DNA of 64,000 bases from positions 620,001-684,000 of the forward strand of contig CAYJMS010000002.1 in NCBI GenBank assembly GCA_964371615.1, written 5' to 3'. The notes beneath the pieces were generated by a model. That model ran no database searches. It had not been told where the DNA came from and saw only the letters and a program-made list of their open reading frames with translations. Shown here piece by piece: positions 45,792-53,742 of this stretch; position 1 is the stretch's first letter; each line of letters begins with the position of its first letter. Origin of the DNA: SpSt-333 sp964371615 (GTDB taxonomy: Bacteria; Bacteroidota; Ignavibacteria; UBA10030; UBA8401). The translations under genes and the position numbers were made by a program.

Positions 45792-47099
45792 CTATGCCTT
45801 AAAGACCAACGGATTTTTTGTCCCTATAAGATTACGTGTATCAAGGATCGGTACGGCGAGATTCAGGAGATCGAGTTTTTTGTACACATCGTGCGCCGTC
45901 GAAACGACAATGAGATCGAATCCCTTACCAACCTCCACAGACTTCTTCCCGATGTACTGAGGATGTTCGCGGGTCGGCCGTATGACGGGAACATACGGAT
46001 CGTTATATTCTACCATCGCTCCTTTTGCTTCCAATTTTTCCATCAATGAATAGCTCGGCGATTCGCGATCATCGTCAACATTCGCTTTATATGCCAGGCC
46101 GAGTATCAAGATCTTCGATCCTTTCAACGCTTTGCCGAATTCATTCAATGCTTCCATTGCCCGCTGCACGACAAAATCGGGCATCGACGTATTGATCTCA
46201 CCCGCGAGTTCGATAAACCGTGTGTTGACGCCGTATTCACGCGCTTTCCATGTCAGGTAGAACGGATCGATGGGAATACAATGTCCGCCCAGTCCGGGAC
46301 CCGGATAGAACGGCATATAGCCGAACGGTTTTGTTTTCGCCGCATCGATCACTTCCCAGATATCGATACCCATTTTCATGAAGGTCACTTTTAATTCATT
46401 GACCAACGCAATGTTGACCGACCGGAAGATGTTCTCCATCAGCTTTGTCGCTTCGGCAACCTGGGTGGATGAGACCGGTACGGTTCGTACGACGATCTGC
46501 TTGTAGATAAGATCGGCGATCGCCAGCCCTTCCGGCGATGTGGATCCGACCACCTTCGGTATTGTCTCAGTGGTATATTGGGGATTGTTCGGATCTTCCC
46601 GTTCCGGCGAGAATGCAACATAAAAATCCTTATCGACCTTGAGTCCGCTTTTTTCAAGGATCGGTACCATCACTTCCACCGTCGTGCCGGGATAGGTGGT
46701 CGATTCCAGAACGATCAGTTGACCGCGCTTCAGATGCGGATAAATTGCCTCGCACGTTTTGACGATATACTCCATTTCCGGTTCCCGGTTCTTGTTCAAC
46801 GGAGTGGGAACGGCAATGAGCACAGCATCACACTCCGGGAGCCGTGCAAAGTCCGTCGTCACCTCGAACAATGTTGTTGCGTTTGCCTTCGAGATTCGTT
46901 CGGAGGAGATGTGTTTGATGTACGAGAGATTCTTCCGGAGGGAATCAATCTTTGCGGAATCGATGTCGAAACCGATCGATCGAAATCCTTTTTCGACAAA
47001 ACAAAGGTTGAGCGGGAGTCCGACATAACCTAGACCGATGACGCCGATCACGGCTTTTTTATCATGAATTTTTTGAATGAAGTCTTTTGTCATACTCAT
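45792..47099 (-). CDS. wbpA: Nucleotide-sugar dehydrogenase, probable UDP-GlcNAc 6-dehydrogenase (WbpA)
   Basis: The 435-residue enzyme has IGVIGLGYVGLPLNLCFVEK, FAPEREDPNN-like YVAFSPEREDPNN, and catalytic cysteine in PGLGGHCIPIDPFYL. The A-F-S-P-E-R(E/V)-x-P block and the GHCIP are features of WbpA/WecC-type enzymes acting on N-acetylated UDP-sugars, unlike the Ugd neighbour. It should give UDP-GlcNAcA. The downstream genes of the WbpA-E pathway other than a DegT aminotransferase (at 47232) are not seen. Start at 47099; an ATG two codons later is equally possible. Confidence 0.88.
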   Translation of the reverse strand: MSMTKDFIQKIHDKKAVIGVIGLGYVGLPLNLCFVEKGFRSIGFDIDSAKIDSLRKNLSYIKHISSERISKANATTLFEVTTDFARLPECDAVLIAVPTPLNKNREPEMEYIVKTCEAIYPHLKRGQLIVLESTTYPGTTVEVMVPILEKSGLKVDKDFYVAFSPEREDPNNPQYTTETIPKVVGSTSPEGLAIADLIYKQIVVRTVPVSSTQVAEATKLMENIFRSVNIALVNELKVTFMKMGIDIWEVIDAAKTKPFGYMPFYPGPGLGGHCIPIDPFYLTWKAREYGVNTRFIELAGEINTSMPDFVVQRAMEALNEFGKALKGSKILILGLAYKANVDDDRESPSYSLMEKLEAKGAMVEYNDPYVPVIRPTREHPQYIGKKSVEVGKGFDLIVVSTAHDVYKKLDLLNLAVPILDTRNLIGTKNPLVFKA

Positions 47100-47231
47100 A
47101 GTATTTGATTAATGGATTTGTTTGTGTTGCCGTACTGATTCAATTTTATTTTAACAGACTTTTTTCTGAAATACATTTTTGCCGATTATTTATTCCGGTG
47201 TTTCAGCAAAATAATGAGCAAATACCGGAAT

Positions 47232-48446
47232 TCACGATGTCATGCAATCGCAATGCTGACATTCCATTGGATGTTTTTTCTCTTCATGGGCAAAAAAACC
47301 GGCAATCGTTTCCACCACAAACGTGATTTGCTCTTTGGTCAATTCCGGAAAGATCGGTAATGCCACAGAATCATTTGCCGCACAGGTCGATACGGGAAAA
47401 TCGCTCCCCTGTTGCAGGTATTGAAAACATTCCTGTGCATGGAATGGAACCGGATAATAGATATCGTTGCCAATCCCCTTGTCCGTGATGAACGTCCGTA
47501 GCGCGTTTCTCTTTTCCACGCGGATGATGTATTGATTGAAGATGTGGTGATTCTTGATGCCGGGGGATTGATAAACGGATTTCGGCAGCAGAACACGATT
47601 TTTCTCGCCGAATACCGTAACGCCGGTTTTTTCGGCGAGGTCATGTTTCAGAAAGAGATCATTATACAGAACCGCATTTTCCCGACGTTTCGCCGACCAG
47701 TTGTCAAGGTGAGGCAATTTTACACTGATCACAGTCGCCTGCAGGGCATCGAGACGGAAATTTCCCCCGATGGATTTGTGATAATACTTCGGATTCATTC
47801 CATGCACGCGCAAGTCTTTCATCTTTTGCGCAAGGACAGGATCGTTCGTAGTCACCAATCCGCCGTCGCCAAAACAGCCGAGGTTTTTGCTTGGGAAGAA
47901 AGAGAAGCAGCCGATATCCCCGATCGTACCGACTTTTCGTCCATCCCTGTATTGCACACCGATCGCCTGAGCCCCGTCTTCGATCACGAACAGGCCGTGC
48001 TTTTTCGCAACGTCCATAATCGGTTCCATATCGGCGCTCTGCCCGTAGAGATGAACGGGAATGATCGCTCTGGTTTTTGGGGTGATCTTTTTTACGATGC
48101 AATCCGGATCGATGTTGAATGTGACCGGATCGACATCGGCAAATACAGGAATAGCGTTTAACCGTGATACGACGCCTGCGGTGGCAAAGAAAGAGTAGTC
48201 GGGAACGATCACCTCATCCCCCGGTTTTATCTCCAGCGCCATCAATGCAAGGAGTAACGCATCCGTGCCGGATGAGACACCGTACGAATAGGAACAGCCG
48301 ATATAAGAATTCATCGCCTGTTCCATTTTTTCGACTTCCGGCCCTAAAATAAAATACTGCGATTCGATAACATTGTGGACCGCAGCATCTAATTCATTTT
48401 TCAGGCTTTTATATTGGAGTTTAAGATCTAAAAGAGGGACATTCAT
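47232..48446 (-). CDS. DegT/DnrJ/EryC1/StrS sugar aminotransferase, WbpE-like
   Basis: The 404-residue PLP enzyme opens MNVPLLDLKLQYKSL and has YGVSSGTDALLLALMAL, VIEDGAQAIGVQY, the cofactor lysine in FFPSKNLGCFGDGG, and HHIFNQYIIR. These match the WbpE/WlbE-type transaminase that forms UDP-2,3-diacetamido sugars from the 3-keto-uronate. The last eleven residues contain the unusual CQHCDC cysteine cluster not expected in this family. It is the first gene of the minus-strand polysaccharide locus. Confidence 0.9.
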   Translation of the reverse strand: MNVPLLDLKLQYKSLKNELDAAVHNVIESQYFILGPEVEKMEQAMNSYIGCSYSYGVSSGTDALLLALMALEIKPGDEVIVPDYSFFATAGVVSRLNAIPVFADVDPVTFNIDPDCIVKKITPKTRAIIPVHLYGQSADMEPIMDVAKKHGLFVIEDGAQAIGVQYRDGRKVGTIGDIGCFSFFPSKNLGCFGDGGLVTTNDPVLAQKMKDLRVHGMNPKYYHKSIGGNFRLDALQATVISVKLPHLDNWSAKRRENAVLYNDLFLKHDLAEKTGVTVFGEKNRVLLPKSVYQSPGIKNHHIFNQYIIRVEKRNALRTFITDKGIGNDIYYPVPFHAQECFQYLQQGSDFPVSTCAANDSVALPIFPELTKEQITFVVETIAGFFAHEEKKHPMECQHCDCMTS

Positions 48447-48886
48447 ATAGTGGGATGATAGATTGACAGATTTTTGACATAAAACAACGAGGCAATCTCC
48501 TTAAATAAATAGAAAATACCGATTGCTTCGGCAATCCTTCGACTTCGCTCAGGATTGCCTCGCAATGACTTTATTTGTTTCTCAATTTACGCGAGCAAAT
48601 AATCCACTAATTGCATGTGAAATTTTTCGCACCAATTCCGCAGTTCCACAATTCCACAATTTCTCAATTCTATCCCTTTGTGTCTTTGTGTGAACTCAAT
48701 GCTACTTATTGCACCAATTCCACAATTCCGCAGTTTATCAATTCCGCAAGCAATTAGACCACTAACTGCATGAGAAATTTTTTTCACCAACTCCACAATT
48801 CCGCAATCAAATAAACTACTGATTGCATGAGATATTTTTCTCACCAATTCCGCAATTCCGCAGTTTGTCAATTCTGCAATTTCTTG
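48447..48886. repeat. Intergenic octamer-phased tract
   Basis: A gcaatcctt/aggattgc palindrome lies at 48528-48566. From about 48605 to 48885 degenerate octamers run in phase (accaattc/cgcagttc/cacaattc/cacaattt/ctcaattc and later runs), with a ctttgtgt/ctttgtgt octamer pair in the middle. No gene is seen up to the tRNA. Confidence 0.8.
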
Positions 48887-48960
48887 TGGGCCCTGCCGGA
48901 CTTGAACCAGCGACCCGCTGATTATGAGTCAGCTGCTCTAACCAACTGAGCTAAGGGCCC
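48887..48960 (-). tRNA. tRNA with CAT anticodon (elongator Met or Ile2)
   Basis: Reverse complement GGGCCCTTAGCTCAGTTGG...: acceptor GGGCCCT/AGGGCCC, anticodon loop CTCATAA between GCTGA and TCAGC gives CAT, T-arm GGTTCAAGTCC, no encoded CCA. The body resembles Ile2 (k2CAT) tRNAs more than initiator tRNAs; lysidine modification would decide. Confidence 0.93.
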
Positions 48961-49232
48961 GTCAATAACTGTAAAATATAGTGAAATCAGGATTCTTTAA
49001 CAACAATTGAGGTCATTTTGGGGCAATATTTGTACTATAAGTCACACTATTTGTTCGGTTTTTTGACTCTCAATGGAATGCCGGATGATGGAGTGAAATA
49101 AGCATTGCCAAATTCGGAATCGCGATACTTCCGGTAAAGTGCATTCGAAATATTTAAGCATTCTAATATTGATACGAAACACTGTTTTCCAGTACGACTT
49201 TTTATACATTATATCTGTACATTTTCAATATA

Positions 49233-50327
49233 ATGAACGATTTACGTATGAAGAGCGGCGCACGAAGACATATTACAGCATTTTTTATTTCGATTGTCAC
49301 ATTCTCGACAGGGATTGCACAGAATGCCTCGGAGTATCTGACACCGTCGGTTGGAAGTACATGGCGTTACCAACGTTTCGATCTCGATACGGCGCAAAAC
49401 ATCGTCACCGGTTCCCAAAAAATCGTGGTCGACAGTCTTATTGGGAGCGGCACATTCAACGGAGTGAATGGGTATGTACTGAAAAGCCTCCATTCTCCGC
49501 CGCGTGATTCGACGATCGTCGGCATGAACGCCGATATCATCTCCTTCTACAACGGCGGATACCCGATCGAAGGATTGTCGACGTCTGTCGATTCTTTGGG
49601 ATTGGGATTTATTCCGCAGGCATTGGGGTGGTATGCCTATTTCAAATTTGCCTCGCCTCCTTTGAATAACCGGGTGGATACGTTGTTCCGAAGAGATTCG
49701 ACAATTATCCTGGACGGCACGGAGTTTCCATTAACACTCATCATCTCCAGAATACGCCGACCCGCCGGCGTCGTCACAGTACCGGCAGGAACGTTCGTTA
49801 CCGCAGTCCCCTTTGAAATTACACTCAATGTCGATACGTGGATCTTCACTCCCCTGGGGAAATTTGCCGTGCCGTTGCTGAAACTGACGGACACGCTTTT
49901 TGTTGCAAAGAACAACTGGATCGTCAAGGAAATACAGGGGTCAACGTATTTCCCCTTGACGGCTATCGATAACGACAGTGTCCCCAGTTTCCGCATACCC
50001 GGATTTGTACGTCTGCTGGAACAGCAGACGTTAACATCCGTTGAAAGGGATGAGAATGAGATCCCTGCGTTCTTACTCGAACAGAATTTTCCCAATCCAT
50101 TTAACGGAACAACGCATATCCCCATCACCGTTCGAAATCGGTCGAATATTAGCATCGAAATCTATGACCTTCTGGGACGCTTTGTCGATACCGTGGTCCG
50201 GACAACGGCGGAACCGGGGACGCATTTCTTCCGTTGGGATGCCGATCATCATCCGAGCGGTATGTATCTCTGCCGAACGACAGTAAACGGGAAAACCAAA
50301 ACGCATAAAATGATCCTTCAACGATAG
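49233..50327 (+). CDS. Secreted T9SS type A sorting-domain protein
   Basis: The 364-residue protein has a signal peptide (HITAFFISIVTFSTGIAQ). Its middle region is not recognised (SVGSTWRYQRFD, then beta-rich SRIRRPAGVVTVPAGTF, which resembles a DUF3108-like strand pair). A C-terminal sorting domain (about 280-364) contains FLLEQNFPNPFNGTTHIPI and ends TKTHKMILQR. Export through T9SS and surface attachment are expected. A start five codons downstream (49248) is possible. It is followed ten bases later by a small lipoprotein gene. Confidence 0.82.
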   Translation: MNDLRMKSGARRHITAFFISIVTFSTGIAQNASEYLTPSVGSTWRYQRFDLDTAQNIVTGSQKIVVDSLIGSGTFNGVNGYVLKSLHSPPRDSTIVGMNADIISFYNGGYPIEGLSTSVDSLGLGFIPQALGWYAYFKFASPPLNNRVDTLFRRDSTIILDGTEFPLTLIISRIRRPAGVVTVPAGTFVTAVPFEITLNVDTWIFTPLGKFAVPLLKLTDTLFVAKNNWIVKEIQGSTYFPLTAIDNDSVPSFRIPGFVRLLEQQTLTSVERDENEIPAFLLEQNFPNPFNGTTHIPITVRNRSNISIEIYDLLGRFVDTVVRTTAEPGTHFFRWDADHHPSGMYLCRTTVNGKTKTHKMILQR

Positions 50328-50337
50328 GAGCTCCAAA

Positions 50338-50823
50338 ATGATCCGGCACTTGAACCTCCGGTGGTTTATCTTCATTATCTCTTGTGTGTTATTAACGGCA
50401 TGTCAGTCATGTAAAAAAGATACGTCTGTTGATGGAGACAACGATCCGAAGATCGATGCGAATCTCATTGCCGCATGGTATAACAGAACGGACAGTGTCG
50501 GATTTGAAGTCTTCGGCGACGGTTCGACCAAGACGCTCACCGTCGATTCGATTGGCAAATTACAGTATATGCCGCCCGCGGATACCGTGAAACGCGGTAC
50601 GATTATCCTGAACATACTGAAGACCGAAATGGGAGATATTCATCTGCGAATCGTCTACCGAATTCCCCGCTTTATCGATACCACCGTTACAGTGGTCGGA
50701 CAATACGAATTTTCCGCCAACAACGACACGCTTAAACTGACCGTCCCGGAACCAACCACAGCAAAGCCGACATTGATAATGTATATTCGTTCGTTTATTG
50801 GTGCGATTGTTGCGCCGAGGTAG
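50338..50823 (+). CDS. Small lipoprotein of unknown function
   Basis: The 161-residue product has a lipobox (FIISCVLLTAC) and then CQSCKKDTSVDGDNDPK, a linker typical of Bacteroidota surface lipoproteins, before an unrecognised beta-rich domain with IVYRIPRFIDTTVTVVGQYE. It is ten bases from the T9SS gene before it, so the two form one unit. No family can be named. Confidence 0.65.
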   Translation: MIRHLNLRWFIFIISCVLLTACQSCKKDTSVDGDNDPKIDANLIAAWYNRTDSVGFEVFGDGSTKTLTVDSIGKLQYMPPADTVKRGTIILNILKTEMGDIHLRIVYRIPRFIDTTVTVVGQYEFSANNDTLKLTVPEPTTAKPTLIMYIRSFIGAIVAPR

Positions 50824-52497
50824 ATAGAGAGTAGTTGAGTAGTTGAGTATATAAGTATTTGAGTAGTTGAGCCTAATGTAGCGCCGGTGTCCTCACCGGC
50901 GGTTTTTAAATAACGAGGAGCGATCACGTAGGGCGGGCATTCTTGCCCGCCAATATTTATCCCCTCCCCCAGAGGAGTAGTTGAGAATTATAAAACAAAT
51001 ATATCGTTGCAAGATTGCAAAATTGCAAAATTAATGTAGTTGAGTATTTGAGTATTTGAGTATTTGAGTATATGAATATTTGAGTAGTTGAGTAGTTGAG
51101 TAGAAATAACTGCGAGCAGGAAGTGGCTGTTAATGATTGCAAAATTACACGATTGCAAGATTACAAGAAAGCGTAAGCCGGATTGATAATTCCCGTAGGG
51201 CAGGCATTCTTGCCTGCCAAACCTTACCCCACCCAATCGATCAACTTCTGAACATCTTATTTGTTTCTGAAAAGCTTTACCGCAAAGAAGGCAAAGGTTT
51301 TGCGAAGAGCGCAAAGTAAAATCCCGTAGGGCAGACATTCTTGCTTGCCCCTTTGGGGTCTGCAAATATTTATCCCTCCCCCTATTGTTCACCACGGAGG
51401 ACACGGAGGTCGCTGAGGAAATAATAGAATGAATTCAACATCCACGTAGGGCGGGCACAAAAAATTGCGGAATTGATAAATTGTGAAATTGTGGAATTGA
51501 AAAGCAAAAACAAAACACTTACGATCGCACGGTGATCCGCCATTAAGATCGGCGGACAAGGAAGACCGTGCCTACAATAAAATTGTGGAATTGAAAATCA
51601 AAACCGCGAACCGAAGGCGGATATTTTTTGATTGCGATCTTAATGCGTAACGCGTAATGATGAATGATGAATGTGATATCAGACAACAGATGACAGATTA
51701 CGAATTCCTAATTCCCAATTCCTTTTTCCTATTTTAAAATTTGGTGTCTTTGTGTCTTGGTGGTTGATTTTGTTTTTGTTTTTGTTTTTCTTTTTACTTT
51801 TGTGATTTCGTGATTTTGTGGCCCCTAAGGGGCAGGCCCTTCGGGGGTGGTTGATTTATTTTTGGACGGTTTTCCGCCATAAAGCACGGCGGACAAGTGC
51901 AACCCTGCCTGTGGCAGGCAGGCGTCCCTACAATGAATTGTCGAATTTATAAATTTTGAAATTGTGGAATTGAAAAACAAATCTATTTTTCAAATACCCC
52001 ACCATTATTTGGTGCCTTAGTGCCTTAGTGGTGGATTTTGTTTTTAAGATCCTCCTTTTCTTTCCGAGAAAGAAAAGGAGCAAAAGAAACGTTTTTTGTT
52101 CCGCTGCGTTGTTCAGCAGCGCTATCTCTCGAAATCGAAACGCGCGGATCGATCCCCGACCCACAAAGCCGTTGTGGCGCCTGGCGCGCCACAAATAATT
52201 GTGAAATTTATAAATTTTGAAATTGTGGAATTGAAAAGCAAAAACAAAACACATACGATTGCACGGTGATCCGCCATTAAGATCGGCGGACAAGGGACAC
52301 CGTGCCTACATAAAAACAGAGGAATTGAACAACAATTTATTTTGCAATTCTGCGAACCGAAGGTTCGCCATACAAATCTCTTTGTGGTTTTGTGTGAGGT
52401 GAGATGTTTTTGCTTTTCTTCTTTTCCTTTGTGATTTGGTGATTTGGTGGCTGCTTTTGTTTTTGCTTTTGCGTGAGTCTCTTATTACCCGAATAAA
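50824..52497. repeat. 1.7-kb repeat desert (mosaic region 7)
   Basis: No gene is supported. In order: agtagttg octamers (50826-50870), a gccggtgtcctcaccggc palindrome (50883), gtagggcgggcattcttgcccgcc palindromes (50929-50955, and 51195, 51326), attgcaaa octamers (51000-51030), a long gtatttga octamer array (51036-51104), caccacggaggacacggagg (51389-51418), a gcacggtg-type element (51527-51571) that begins the 51520-51765 copy of the 12354-12645 repeat, octamer words to 51822, a ggacggt-type element with nested cctgcctgtggcaggcagg (51863-51930), the third CTTTTCTTTCCGAGAAAGAAAAG element (52045-52200), another gcacggtg element (52261-52304), gcgaaccgaaggttcgcc (52353-52370), and octamers to 52460. 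Confidence 0.85.
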
Positions 52498-52535
52498 ATA
52501 AAAATCCCGCCCTGATATTCTCGGAGCGGGATTTT
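52498..52535 (-). terminator. Terminator after the cohesin-like protein gene
   Basis: A 10-bp stem aaaatcccgc (52501-52510) with gcgggatttt (52526-52535); on the minus strand a T-rich run follows. It lies 24 bases past the stop. Confidence 0.85.
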
Positions 52536-52558
52536 CTGTGATACAACCAGTAAATCTT

Positions 52559-53692
52559 TTACTTCATCAACATCATTTTCTTGATTTCGAAACGACCGTT
52601 CGAACGGAGCATATAGAAGTATGTTCCGGACGCCAGACTTGTCGCATTGAAGTTCATCTCGTACAGCGTATTGGCAGCGGCAACACCGTTGAACAATGTC
52701 GCAACTTCCTGGCCGATGGAGTTGAATACCTTCACCGCAACCTGTTCGTTGTTCTGAACGGCGAACGTGAACTTTGTGGTCGGATTGAACGGATTCGGAT
52801 AGTTCGCGCTCAGTGCATAATCGGCAGCCGTCAGAGAGGTCGATACTTCCACCTGATTGCTGTAGGAGAAGTTACCGTCACGGTCGATCTGTTTCAACCG
52901 ATAGGAATATGCATTAATGCCGTCTACCTTATCGGTATACGAATAGCTGTGCTCGGAAGCGGTGGTCCCGTTTCCTTCAACAAAACCGACTTTTGTCCAC
53001 TCTGTTCCCTCCGCTTTGCGTTCGACTTCATAACCGGCGTTGTTGGTTTCGGTAGCCGTGTTCCAGGTCAGTTCAACATTGCGGCCTTTCGCAATGGCAT
53101 TGAAAGAAACAAGTTCAACCGGAAGTGATTCACCAGTTAAATTTATCGGCGCTGTCAACGTTTGGTTATTAATCACACCCGAGAAGTCCTCATTGTTATG
53201 TGATGAAAACAACCCAATTTGGTTTGAACCGAGTGAAATATTAAAATCTGCAACAGCTGCATTATTCAGGATGGTAAACGTAATCGTTACCAGAGAATCG
53301 TATGTACTCAACAAGTCATAACCAGCCGGAGTACCGTCAAAATTACCATTAACATTGCCACCGGTTAACAAAACACGAACAAATGTTGTGTTGTTTGTTG
53401 CCGAACGGCCATAGGCACTTCCAGTAATTCCTACTGGCCATCGAGTTGCAGCGGCCATTAACGGTACAGTTCCAGGCAGGCTTAATTTTGTGTTATCAAA
53501 TGTGATATCGATGGTTGCCGAACCAACTGTATTAGCAGCAGTTAAATTAGTTCCTTTTACCATGACCGCAACCCGAAAAGCACCGCCGTTTACACCGGAA
53601 TTCTGAACTACAACCAATTTTTGTTCAATGGTCACCTGAGCAGAAACAACAGTGAAAACGACTAGCAATAGAACACTAAATAAAGATTTCAT
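52559..53692 (-). CDS. Secreted T9SS protein with cohesin-like N-terminal domain
   Basis: The 377-residue protein has a signal peptide (LLVVFTVVSAQ). A domain from about 20-180 of alternating strands (GGAFRVAVMVKG, ATIDITFDNTKLSLP, FVRVLLTGGNVNG, YDSLVTITFTILNN) resembles the cohesin beta-sandwich. A fibronectin-like domain at 190-275 has ELTWNTATETNNAGYEVERK, and the T9SS sorting domain at 290-377 has ALSANYPNPFNPTTKFTF and ends RFEIKKMMLMK. GGAGG eight bases upstream fixes the ATG at 53692. The next gene ends with a dockerin-like repeat pair, so the two may bind each other at the surface. The cohesin call is moderate; a generic strand sandwich is possible. Confidence 0.72.
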   Translation of the reverse strand: MKSLFSVLLLVVFTVVSAQVTIEQKLVVVQNSGVNGGAFRVAVMVKGTNLTAANTVGSATIDITFDNTKLSLPGTVPLMAAATRWPVGITGSAYGRSATNNTTFVRVLLTGGNVNGNFDGTPAGYDLLSTYDSLVTITFTILNNAAVADFNISLGSNQIGLFSSHNNEDFSGVINNQTLTAPINLTGESLPVELVSFNAIAKGRNVELTWNTATETNNAGYEVERKAEGTEWTKVGFVEGNGTTASEHSYSYTDKVDGINAYSYRLKQIDRDGNFSYSNQVEVSTSLTAADYALSANYPNPFNPTTKFTFAVQNNEQVAVKVFNSIGQEVATLFNGVAAANTLYEMNFNATSLASGTYFYMLRSNGRFEIKKMMLMK

Positions 53693-53742
53693 GTACACCC
53701 CTCCTAAAATGATTAATATAATTTAGTTCAATAAATATTCTA

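Noticed and set aside
51928..52293. Minus-strand frame of 121 codons in the repeat desert
   Set aside because: Made of repeat modules (third copy of the same element and octamer tracts).
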